A DNA stretch of 21,028 bases, taken from contig CAWKZT010000018.1 in the NCBI GenBank assembly GCA_963854565.1, forward strand, positions 1 through 21,028, given 5' to 3'. A model generated the notes under the pieces. It made no database searches. It saw only the letters and a program-made list of their open reading frames with translations, and was not told the DNA's origin. The first letter of the stretch is position 1, and the number at the start of each line of letters is the position of its first letter. The position numbers were made by a program, and so were the translations under genes. Source of the DNA: CAWKZT01 sp963854565. GTDB lineage: Bacteria > Actinomycetota > Acidimicrobiia > Acidimicrobiales > JAHEJN01. Below are positions 1 through 6,837 of this stretch, one piece after another.

Positions 1-1
1 C

Positions 2-1531
2 CCTGAGCAATCCGTCATTGACCTGGCTCGCTGGGCATCTTGGCGGTGGGCCGGGCCGGTAAGTTCGTTTCTTGGTACGGCGTCGCCACCAAAGATGGTT
101 CCCGAATTGTCGGCGCCCCGTACAAGCATGTTGCGCGTTGACGATCGCTTCGATCGACTATTCCGGCCGCCACCGTCGGCTGACCCTTCGTTACCAGCGC
201 TTTCGGTCCTGCGGTGGCCGCCCGCGGCTGACCTGGGCGCATTAGTGGCCGCGGCAGTGCGCAATGGTCCCAGCATTATTGTTGTGCCCCGTCTTGCTAT
301 GGCTCGGAGTCTGGCTGTTGGCGTTCGAAAAGATGGGGGAGCGCTGGTGCTGCATTCCCGCGATTGGGCGATCGCTGCCGGTGGCACGAGCACCATCGGC
401 ACCCGATCCGCTATCTGGGCCCGTGTCAGCGGATTGAAATCTATTTTGATCCTTGATGAGCATGCAGAGTCCCATCAAGAGGAGAGGTCGCCCAGTTGGC
501 ATGCCCGAGATGTGGGTCTTGAACGAGCTCGTCAGTTAGGGATTCCCTGCGTGTTGGTGTCGCCTCTGCCGACGGTCGAGGCGGTTCGGTATGCGCACCG
601 CGCTGGTGGCAAGGTTCGGGCCGTCTCGCGCCAAGAGGAGTTGGATGGGTGGGCCTCCGCCGAGGTGGTCGACCGACGCAACGTTGACATCACCGAGCGT
701 GGACTATTTGGGCACAGGGCGGTCGACTTTATTCGTGAATCGGGCCGGAAACTGGTGGTCGTCAACCGGACCGGTCGGTCCAAAATGTTGGTGTGCCGGA
801 CCTGCGACTCAATAGCGGAGTGCGAACGATGTAACGCTGTCGTTGGTCAGCCCGACGATGATCGACTCGTCTGTCAGGCATGCCAATTGGAACGTCCAGT
901 TGTATGCGCGAACTGTGGCAGTGGCGCCTTCAAGAACCTGCGTTTGGGAATTACGAGGGCAGCTGAGGAGCTCCAAGCTCTAATCCGGGAACCAATTGCA
1001 GAAGTCACGGCCAAGGAGTGGGTTGGTCCGTCTGATGCGCGTGTCGTCATCGGAACCGAAGCGGTATTGCACCAGGTGACAGAGGCGGCCGGTGTCGCCT
1101 TTCTTGATATGGACCAGGAGTTACTGGCGCCTCGGTTTCGAGCCCGCGAGCAGGCGCTGGCCAAGTTGGCTCTCGCTAGTCGAATTGTCGAAGGCCGCCA
1201 AGGCCGAGTACTAATTCAAACCCGCTCACCCGACAATGTCGTCTTACAAGCCGCAGTTGGTGGCGAACCAATGCGGGTCACCGACGAAGACCAGATCACC
1301 CGGGAAATGTTGCAGCTTCCGCCTTATGGAGGCCTGGCCCGGATTACCGGCGCCGCGGCGGGCGAATACGCCGCAGCACTGGGGCAAAGACTTGGTGTGA
1401 CCGTGGTAGCGGTGGACGACAATGATCATTTGGTTCGGGCCAGCAACGTAACCGAACTTGCTGACGCTCTGGCTGCTACCCCGCGACCCAAGGGTCGACT
1501 CCGAGTCGTCGTAGATCCAACCGACGTCTAG
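2..1531 (+). CDS. priA: PriA-like primosomal protein N' lacking helicase motifs (5' partial)
   Basis: This is a PriA-family replication-restart protein without a recognisable ATPase site. The reading frame is open from base 2, and the residues before the first ATG (95) look like the normal PriA N-terminal region (ASFL/TASPP-type stretch before 95), so the gene starts left of the window and the ATG at 95 is internal; 509 codons are visible. Eight cysteine codons in four CxxC pairs between 794 and 916 form the two-zinc domain typical of PriA. A PriA-like segment with DEHA (455-466) and then SPSWHARDV stands where DEEH would be. No GxTGSGKT Walker A is present where it should precede VVPRLAMARSLA (about 284-310). 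Loss of the ATPase motifs is known for actinobacterial PriA, so a structural, non-helicase role is likely. It ends in TAG directly against the stop of the convergent methylase gene. Confidence 0.85.
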   Translation, partial: PEQSVIDLARWASWRWAGPVSSFLGTASPPKMVPELSAPRTSMLRVDDRFDRLFRPPPSADPSLPALSVLRWPPAADLGALVAAAVRNGPSIIVVPRLAMARSLAVGVRKDGGALVLHSRDWAIAAGGTSTIGTRSAIWARVSGLKSILILDEHAESHQEERSPSWHARDVGLERARQLGIPCVLVSPLPTVEAVRYAHRAGGKVRAVSRQEELDGWASAEVVDRRNVDITERGLFGHRAVDFIRESGRKLVVVNRTGRSKMLVCRTCDSIAECERCNAVVGQPDDDRLVCQACQLERPVVCANCGSGAFKNLRLGITRAAEELQALIREPIAEVTAKEWVGPSDARVVIGTEAVLHQVTEAAGVAFLDMDQELLAPRFRAREQALAKLALASRIVEGRQGRVLIQTRSPDNVVLQAAVGGEPMRVTDEDQITREMLQLPPYGGLARITGAAAGEYAAALGQRLGVTVVAVDDNDHLVRASNVTELADALAATPRPKGRLRVVVDPTDV

Positions 1532-2059
1532 TTACTGGTCCCAGACCTGACGTCGTGCCTCATAAATTGCGATGCTGGCGGCGGTAGCGACGTTGAGCGA
1601 GCCAACCTTGCCCAACTGGGGCACAAACGCAGTGTGGTCACACACGTCCATTACAGCGGGGCGAATGCCGCGGTCTTCGTGACCCAGAACAAGACACGAA
1701 GGCACCGTCAGATCTAACTGGTGCAGGGGGGTAGCGTTTTCGGCGAGTTCGATTGCTATTAACTGAAACCCGTCGGCGTGGACGGCAGCGGCTAACTCCT
1801 CGGGTGAACCAACCCGGGTCCATTCGAGGTAACGCTGCGTGCCGAGCGCCGTTTTGCCGACCTTGTCGCCATCAAGCTCAGGGGCATCACCCATCAGCCA
1901 AATTTTCTCCACCCGCATGGCAGCGGCTGTGCGGACAATGGAACCCACATTAAATGGGCCGCTCACGTTGTCGAGAGCGATGGCCACACGGCCTTCGGTT
2001 TGACGACGCCAATCACGATGGAGTCGTTTGAGTCCGGTGGAGTCGAGGGAACGGCTCAT
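1532..2059 (-). CDS. TrmH/SpoU-family tRNA or rRNA 2'-O-methyltransferase
   Basis: A 175-aa SAM-dependent ribose 2'-O-methyltransferase of the trefoil-knot SPOUT class. The three signature motifs are visible: N37..G..R43 in FNVGSIVRTA, LGHEDRG at 125-131, and VGSLNVATAASIA at 152-164. The length equals the bare catalytic domain plus a short N-terminal helix, as in small TrmH-type enzymes; the RNA target cannot be told from sequence. The start is set by context: ATG at 2059-2057 overlaps the TGA of the upstream methyltransferase (ATGA, 4 nt), and a strong GGAGG lies 7 nt upstream (2071-2067 on this strand). An in-frame ATG at 2134 would add 25 residues inside the upstream gene and is less likely. 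It is co-transcribed and probably translationally coupled with the gene before it. Confidence 0.88.
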   Translation of the reverse strand: MSRSLDSTGLKRLHRDWRRQTEGRVAIALDNVSGPFNVGSIVRTAAAMRVEKIWLMGDAPELDGDKVGKTALGTQRYLEWTRVGSPEELAAAVHADGFQLIAIELAENATPLHQLDLTVPSCLVLGHEDRGIRPAVMDVCDHTAFVPQLGKVGSLNVATAASIAIYEARRQVWDQ

Positions 2060-2670
2060 TTGCGCACCTCCAAGATGCGGTACGAGGCTCGGGTAAATAG
2101 GCGAGTGGCTGGCCAGCCTTCGGCTTGCATCCAACGCTGCAGTGAGTCCGAGCCGAGATGTTTTTGAACAACAAGAACCATACGGCCGCTCGGCTTGAGC
2201 CGGTCATGCCACAGAGTGAGCAACTCGTGAAGCGCCTGTTTGCCCACCCGGATTGGTGGATTAGACCAAACTTCGTCGACCGCCAGTGAGGTGTCAAAGT
2301 CGTCGGCTAGCACGGCACTCGCCGAAGAAAAATCGGCCAAGTTGGTGTTGGCGAGGGCAACGGCTCGTTCGTTTACGTCCACGCCAATAACGGTCGCGGT
2401 CGGCGCACGGTGAATGAGCGTTCGCGCTATGGGACCGTAGCCGCACCCCACATCGACGAGAAGGCCAGTCGGGGCCTCGAGCGGGGGGCCCTCTTGTAAC
2501 AAAATTTTTGTTCCGGCGTCGATACGAGTGCCAGAAAAGACGCCTCGATCCGTAACGAGATCTGTGGTGAGATCGGGCAGGACGAGCGAGACAGCCTGCT
2601 GCTGCGATGGCGTGGCTGGGGATCCGTCGAAGTAGTGAGAGCCAACGTTGCTCTGAGGATCGCCCGTCAT
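2056..2670 (-). CDS. RsmC-like class I SAM-dependent methyltransferase (16S rRNA guanine-N2 type)
   Basis: A 204-aa Rossmann-fold methyltransferase of the MTS/RsmC family, which methylates guanine N2 in 16S rRNA. SAM-binding motif I is LLVDVGCGYGP (70-80), the acidic residue ending strand 2 is in GVDVNERA (96-103), and the catalytic SNPPI loop is at 136-140, as expected for an exocyclic-amine methylase. The N-terminus has the HYF motif of the single-domain members; E. coli RsmC has a second, N-terminal copy of the domain that is absent here. ATG at 2670 is preferred over ATG at 2700, because 2700 would overlap the divergent def gene while 2670 sits 7 nt after a TAGCGT hexamer. The TGA overlaps the start of the following TrmH-type gene. 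The exact target nucleotide is inferred only from the family. Confidence 0.82.
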   Translation of the reverse strand: MTGDPQSNVGSHYFDGSPATPSQQQAVSLVLPDLTTDLVTDRGVFSGTRIDAGTKILLQEGPPLEAPTGLLVDVGCGYGPIARTLIHRAPTATVIGVDVNERAVALANTNLADFSSASAVLADDFDTSLAVDEVWSNPPIRVGKQALHELLTLWHDRLKPSGRMVLVVQKHLGSDSLQRWMQAEGWPATRLFTRASYRILEVRK

Positions 2671-2677
2671 GGGTCCG

Positions 2678-2687
2678 ACGCTATCCT
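2678..2687. promoter_or_regulatory. Overlapping divergent -10 elements for def (+) and the RsmC-like gene (-)
   Basis: Forward TATCCT at 2682-2687 ends 6 nt before the def ATG (2694). On the minus strand TAGCGT occupies 2683-2678 and ends 7 nt before the ATG at 2670. The two hexamers share the TA base pairs at 2682-2683. No convincing -35 is seen either way. The spacing predicts leaderless mRNAs in both directions from a 23-bp intergenic region. Confidence 0.6.
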
Positions 2688-2693
2688 GGGAGT

Positions 2694-3230
2694 ATGTCAT
2701 CCCATGCCATACGAATCTACGGTGATCCGGTTCTACGTACGCGCTCTGCCGATGTCACCGAAATCGATGGCCGACTCCACACCCTTGCCGAGTCAATGTT
2801 TGACACCATGTACGAAGCCCCCGGCCTAGGACTCGCAGCGCCACAGGTTGGTGTTCGCAAGCGGTTATTTGTCTATGACTTCGGTGATGGTCCACAAACC
2901 ATGGTCAATCCCGAAATCCTCGAATCAGAAGGCGAATGGATTTATGAGGAGGGTTGTCTCTCGGTACCGGGACTTTCTTGGGAAATCACCCGCCCCAAAA
3001 CGATTTACATCGTCGGACTCGACATCGACGGTAACGAGGTCAGTATCGAGGCCGACGAACTAGAAGCACGCCTCTACCAGCACGAGATTGATCACCTTGA
3101 CGGCATTTTGTTGGTCGACCATCTTGACGACGAACAACGTCGCGAGGCACTTTCGGTCATTCGTGAACTCGGTATGGGCGAGCCCAACAGCAAACCCATA
3201 GCGAAAGCCGGCGGGCTCCAGCTCCCGTGA
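2694..3230 (+). CDS. def: Peptide deformylase
   Basis: A 178-aa metal-dependent peptide deformylase that removes the formyl group from the N-terminal methionine of nascent proteins. All three family motifs are intact: GLGLAAPQVG (44-53), EEGCLSVPG (85-93, metal ligand Cys88) and QHEIDHLDG (129-137, ligands His130 and His134, catalytic Glu131). The start at 2694 gives the usual N-terminus (IRIYGDPVLR); an upstream in-frame ATG at 2607 would lie within the divergent gene. No SD is usable because GGGAG abuts the ATG, and a TATCCT -10 ends 6 nt upstream, so the mRNA is probably leaderless. The stop overlaps the fmt GTG (GTGA), pairing formyl addition and removal in one operon. Confidence 0.95.
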   Translation: MSSHAIRIYGDPVLRTRSADVTEIDGRLHTLAESMFDTMYEAPGLGLAAPQVGVRKRLFVYDFGDGPQTMVNPEILESEGEWIYEEGCLSVPGLSWEITRPKTIYIVGLDIDGNEVSIEADELEARLYQHEIDHLDGILLVDHLDDEQRREALSVIRELGMGEPNSKPIAKAGGLQLP

Positions 3231-4120
3231 ACTCGGCCGAAACGGCACCGCGTCGCATTGTCTACATGGGCACCCCCGCCATGGCCGTTGGGCCACTAAC
3301 GGCCCTCCACGCGGCTGGCTTCGACATTGTCCTCGTGGTTACGGGCCCCGATCGTCGGCGAGGGCGAGGAAAGACCACATCGCCAACACCGGTGAAGGCC
3401 GAGGCCGAACGCCTTGGCTTACGTGTATCTCATGATCCCGACGACGTGTTAGCTGCCAATGCCGATCTGGGTGTTGTGGTGGCCTTTGGGCAGCTGATCA
3501 AAGGACACCTGCTCGATGCACTGCCTTTTGTAAACATGCACTTCTCGTTGCTCCCACGGTGGCGCGGTGCGGCTCCGGTGGAGCGAGCCATCCTTGCGGG
3601 TGACACCCAAACAGGGGTGTGCATCATGGGCCTCGAAATTGGTCTCGATACTGGACCAATTTTTACTCAGACCATGCTGCGAATTTCCGAGACTGTCACT
3701 GCGGCAGAGTTGGCAGAGAACCTTGTCGACGTGGGGTCAAAGCTCCTGGTCGAGACCCTGCGCAACGGTCTGCCGCTACCGACACCACAGGTTGGCGAGG
3801 CCACCTATGCCAAGAAGTTCACCAGCAGCGAATTTTTCATCGACTGGACTCAATCAGCCGACGAGGTCAACAGGTGGATCCGCGTCGGTGGGGCCCACAC
3901 CCTCTTTCGGGGCAACCGTCTAAAGATCTGGCAAGCGAAGGTTGTCCATGGGGTTTCTGGCCGCGCCGGTGAATGGTCCGATGGTCACGTGGTTTGCGGC
4001 GAAGGGGTGCTGCAACTCACCGAAGTTCAAGCCGAAGGGAAGCCGCGTATGGACGTTGCTTCTTGGGTGAACGGCGCCCAACCAACACCCCTCGAAATGT
4101 TTGGAGACGTCGATGGATGA
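3227..4120 (+). CDS. fmt: Methionyl-tRNA formyltransferase
   Basis: A 297-aa enzyme that formylates Met-tRNA(fMet) using 10-formyl-tetrahydrofolate, producing the initiator for translation. The N-terminal formyltransferase domain (10-190) shows RIVYMGTPAMAV and the catalytic triad: Asn103 and His105 in NMHFSLLPRWRGAAP, and Asp141 in GLDTGP. The C-terminal OB-fold tRNA-binding domain follows (about 205-290). The start is GTG overlapping the def stop by 4 nt; the next methionine (14) lies inside the first beta strand and would truncate the fold. The end overlaps rsmB by 8 nt. Length is slightly under the usual 305-315 aa. Confidence 0.95.
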   Translation: MNSAETAPRRIVYMGTPAMAVGPLTALHAAGFDIVLVVTGPDRRRGRGKTTSPTPVKAEAERLGLRVSHDPDDVLAANADLGVVVAFGQLIKGHLLDALPFVNMHFSLLPRWRGAAPVERAILAGDTQTGVCIMGLEIGLDTGPIFTQTMLRISETVTAAELAENLVDVGSKLLVETLRNGLPLPTPQVGEATYAKKFTSSEFFIDWTQSADEVNRWIRVGGAHTLFRGNRLKIWQAKVVHGVSGRAGEWSDGHVVCGEGVLQLTEVQAEGKPRMDVASWVNGAQPTPLEMFGDVDG

Positions 4121-5255
4121 CAACGAAAATATGTCGGGCGTAGCCGCCCGGAAACTGGCCATCGAGGCGGTCATGCGCATCAACGAAAAGGGCGCGTACG
4201 CCAACATACTGCTGCCGCAACTTCTCGAACGCAGCAATCTTGATACGCGCGATCGTGGCTTCGTGACCGAGCTGGTGTACGGCTCCACCCGCGCCCGGCG
4301 AGCATGCGAATGGTTGGTAGAGCGATACCTCCACAGCGAGGTCGATGCGCGAGTACGAGCCACGCTCCAGATAGGGGCGTACCAACTTGTCCATATGGGT
4401 ATGCCCCCTCACGCCGCGGTGTCCGCCACGGTCAGCGCTGCTCCGAAACGCGTTCGCGGACTTATAAATGCGGTACTCCGCAAGGTTGCTTCGGGTGACA
4501 ATGTTTGGCCTAATCAGGCCACCGAGTTGAGCTATCCCGACTGGATCATTCACCAACTCTCTACCGACCTAGGCGAGGCGGATGCGATGGCTGCTTTGGC
4601 CATTATGAACGAGCCTGCCACGGTGTCGGTACGCGATGACGGGTATGTGCAAGACCCTGCTTCGCAGTTCGTTGTAGATGCCGTGGGCGCCTGCCCCGGT
4701 GATCTCATTCTCGATATGTGTGCCGCGCCGGGTGGCAAGGCAACCGGCCTAGCGGCCACCGGGGCGACCGTGATTGCGGCTGACCAGCGCTATAAACGCA
4801 CCAAGCTCATGCAATCCAATGTGGATAAACTCGACGCCTCCACCATGCACTGCGTGACCGCCGACGGAAATGTTAACCCTTATAGACCTGGGTCTTTCGA
4901 CCGGGTACTCGTGGATGCCCCATGTTCGGGACTTGGGGCTTTGCGTCGTCGTGCTGACGCCCGTTGGCACATAGATGCCGCGTCGGTTGGTCGTCTAAAG
5001 GCCATTCAACAGGACCTTCTCACCCAGGCCGCGCTCCTGGTAAAGCCGGGGGGCACCTTGGTCTATAGCCTGTGCACGCTTACTATCGCCGAGTCGATCG
5101 AAGTTGCCGAAAATCTCAAAGTGGACGGCCTAAGTTTCGAGCCCAATCCACTAGGCGCTCCCTGGCGACCATGGGGGACCGGCGGTCTGATTCTTCCCCA
5201 GGATCAGGGCACCGACGGGATGGCACTGTTTAGCTGGACAGTCACCACTGACTGA
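4113..5255 (+). CDS. rsmB: 16S rRNA m5C967 methyltransferase RsmB (Sun/Fmu), shortened
   Basis: A 380-aa two-domain protein: an N-terminal NusB-like RNA-binding domain (about 10-125) and a C-terminal Rossmann methyltransferase. The SAM motif is MCAAPGGKATGL (202-213). The two m5C cysteines are in DAPCSGLG (Cys271) and YSLCTL (Cys321), the latter the expected catalytic one. The start at ATG 4113 is supported by GGAGA at 4103-4107, 5 nt upstream, and by an 8-nt overlap with fmt; a TTG at 4101 in the same frame is less likely. The linker between NusB and the catalytic core is unusually short: after PATVSVRDDG the sequence goes straight to YVQDPASQF, omitting roughly 40-60 residues that most RsmB proteins have there. 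This explains the short total length. Confidence 0.92.
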   Translation: MDDNENMSGVAARKLAIEAVMRINEKGAYANILLPQLLERSNLDTRDRGFVTELVYGSTRARRACEWLVERYLHSEVDARVRATLQIGAYQLVHMGMPPHAAVSATVSAAPKRVRGLINAVLRKVASGDNVWPNQATELSYPDWIIHQLSTDLGEADAMAALAIMNEPATVSVRDDGYVQDPASQFVVDAVGACPGDLILDMCAAPGGKATGLAATGATVIAADQRYKRTKLMQSNVDKLDASTMHCVTADGNVNPYRPGSFDRVLVDAPCSGLGALRRRADARWHIDAASVGRLKAIQQDLLTQAALLVKPGGTLVYSLCTLTIAESIEVAENLKVDGLSFEPNPLGAPWRPWGTGGLILPQDQGTDGMALFSWTVTTD

Positions 5256-5273
5256 GGCGACCCCCACCGCGGG

Positions 5274-5279
5274 TACGAT
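5274..5279 (+). promoter_or_regulatory. -10 hexamer TACGAT for a leaderless mogA/moaB mRNA
   Basis: TACGAT ends exactly 6 nt before the ATG at 5286, in the 30-nt gap after rsmB. There is no SD. The geometry matches the def, hisG and argC promoters, so transcription probably starts at the A of the ATG. No clear -35 was found. Confidence 0.55.
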
Positions 5280-5285
5280 CTCGGC

Positions 5286-5774
5286 ATGGCAGATTCTGAA
5301 ACAGGTGGTTTGGCGGCCAAAGTGCTTACGTGCTCGGACGGCGTAATCCACGGAACGCGCGAAGATCGGTCTGGTGTTGCCGTCGCAGAACTTCTGGCTA
5401 ACGCGGGCTACGAGATTCTCGAACGCCGTGTTGTTGCTGATGGCGTAGAAAATGTCGCTGAAGCGCTTCGCGAGATGGCGACCGGCTTTAACGGAGTAAT
5501 CATCACCACAGGTGGGACCGGATTTGGGCCACGAGATCTCACCCCGGAAGGCACACGGCTGGTCATTGAACGCGAAGCCCCTGGCATAGCCGAGGCGACG
5601 CGACTGGTAAACCCGCTCGGCCGACTCTCGAGAGGTATCGCCGGAACACTAGGTACGGCGCTGATCATCAACACCCCGGGTTCACCCAAAGGAACCGTCG
5701 AATGTACCGAGGCCGTGCTTGACGTTATTCCGCATGTGATTCGGCTCATGTCCAGTGCCCCAACGGACCACTAA
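5286..5774 (+). CDS. MogA/MoaB-family molybdopterin adenylyltransferase-like protein
   Basis: A 162-aa single-domain MoCF_biosynth protein. The family activates molybdopterin by adenylation before molybdate insertion. The diagnostic segment TTGGTGFGPRDLTPEGT occupies 74-90, followed by APGIAEATR and a GSPKG turn (132-136) where the family has its PGSP loop. Mog and MoaB cannot be separated by sequence reading alone. It appears to have its own leaderless promoter and overlaps ribD by 1 nt (TAATG). No other molybdenum-cofactor gene is in the window, so its placement next to rsmB and ribD is not informative about pathway, and a role outside Moco synthesis is possible. Confidence 0.85.
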   Translation: MADSETGGLAAKVLTCSDGVIHGTREDRSGVAVAELLANAGYEILERRVVADGVENVAEALREMATGFNGVIITTGGTGFGPRDLTPEGTRLVIEREAPGIAEATRLVNPLGRLSRGIAGTLGTALIINTPGSPKGTVECTEAVLDVIPHVIRLMSSAPTDH

Positions 5775-6811
5775 TGGATGAAGGCGTCGTCATGGACGAA
5801 CTGGACGCCACATGGATGAGGCGGGCCGTTTTGCTGGCTGCCAACGCTCGCTTGCACGCTACGCCCAACCCCTGGGTTGGGGCTGTATTGGTCACTGTAA
5901 ACGGCGAAAGCTACGAGGGATGGACGGCACAAGATGGCGGACCACATGCCGAACGTCGAGCGCTAGCCGAAGCGGGTAAGGCGGCTGAAGGGGCAACGGT
6001 CTACACGACGCTCGAGCCGTGCTCCCATGTTGGGCGCAGCGGAGCATGCACAACGGCATTAATCGAAGCCGGTGTTGCTCGTGTAGTGATTGGAGTGTTT
6101 GACACGGACGAAGGCGAGCGCGGGCGCGGGGCACAAACGCTGATTGATGCAGGAGTAGAAGTTTCGGGTGTTAACGCAACCGTCGAAACGTTGGTTAGGA
6201 ACCAACTCGAGCCCTATTTGCACCATCGATCCACAGGTCGGCCCTACGTAGTGCTCAAGATGGCGGCGACGCTCGATGGGAAAACGGCAGCGCCCGATAG
6301 CAGCAGCATGTGGATCACCGGGGCCGAATCCCGTCAGGATGTGCATCGGTTACGAGCAGAGAGTGATGCAATAATCGTTGGCGCTGGCACGGTGCGGGTG
6401 GATGACCCGTCCTTGACCGTTCGCGACTTTGTTCCCGGACTAGAAACTGAACGTGACGACATCAACCCGCGGCGGATCGTCTTGGGGCCTGTGCCAACAA
6501 ATGCTCAGGTAGCACCCGCTGAGTCGTGGATCGGTGAGCTCGGCATGTTGCTCGACAAATTGGGCAACGAGGGTGTGGTACAAGTACTGGTCGAGGGCGG
6601 CCCGCACGTCGCCGGCGACTTCCACCGCTTAGGACTCGTTGATCGATATATCTTCTATATCGCACCAGCGTTGTTGGGCGGCAGCGACGGACTTCCGATC
6701 CTGGACGGACCTGGCATGCCCACAATGGCCGAGGTTTGGCGCGGTGATCTCGTGAGTGTTCAACAATTCGGCAACGATGTTCGAATTGAAGTGAAAAAGC
6801 CAACAACCTAG
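5774..6811 (+). CDS. ribD: Bifunctional riboflavin biosynthesis deaminase/reductase
   Basis: A 345-aa RibD that deaminates the GTP-derived pyrimidine and reduces the ribosyl side chain in riboflavin synthesis. The N-terminal deaminase domain (14-145) has the zinc site: His58 and Glu60 in PHAERRAL, Cys83 and Cys92 in EPCSHVGRSGAC. The C-terminal reductase domain (157-343) shows YVVLKMAATLDGK, DAIIVGAGTVRVDDP and VLVEGGPHVAG. The stretch between NPRRIVLG and the LVEGG motif is shorter than in E. coli-type enzymes. The start at 5774 overlaps the previous stop (TAATG). A second ATG at 5792 has GAAGG 7 nt upstream and is a fair alternative; both precede the conserved region. Confidence 0.93.
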   Translation: MDEGVVMDELDATWMRRAVLLAANARLHATPNPWVGAVLVTVNGESYEGWTAQDGGPHAERRALAEAGKAAEGATVYTTLEPCSHVGRSGACTTALIEAGVARVVIGVFDTDEGERGRGAQTLIDAGVEVSGVNATVETLVRNQLEPYLHHRSTGRPYVVLKMAATLDGKTAAPDSSSMWITGAESRQDVHRLRAESDAIIVGAGTVRVDDPSLTVRDFVPGLETERDDINPRRIVLGPVPTNAQVAPAESWIGELGMLLDKLGNEGVVQVLVEGGPHVAGDFHRLGLVDRYIFYIAPALLGGSDGLPILDGPGMPTMAEVWRGDLVSVQQFGNDVRIEVKKPTT

Positions 6812-6825
6812 GCTTCGCCACGCGG

Positions 6826-6831
6826 TATCCT
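6826..6831 (+). promoter_or_regulatory. -10 hexamer TATCCT for a leaderless hisG mRNA
   Basis: TATCCT, the same hexamer as at def, ends exactly 6 nt before the hisG ATG (6838) in a 26-nt gap after ribD. No SD is present in the gap. A leaderless transcript starting at the ATG is predicted. Confidence 0.58.
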
Positions 6832-6837
6832 CGCCGG

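Noticed and set aside
95..1531. ATG at 95 as the start of the PriA-like gene
   Set aside because: The frame is open to the left window edge and the preceding residues match the PriA N-terminal region, so the ATG is internal.
2060..2134. 25-residue N-terminal extension of the TrmH-type protein from ATG 2134
   Set aside because: ATG 2059 has a strong GGAGG at 7 nt and an ATGA overlap with the upstream stop.
2671..2700. ATG at 2700 as the start of the RsmC-like gene
   Set aside because: It would overlap the divergent def start and destroy the promoter arrangement; ATG 2670 has a -10 hexamer at leaderless spacing.
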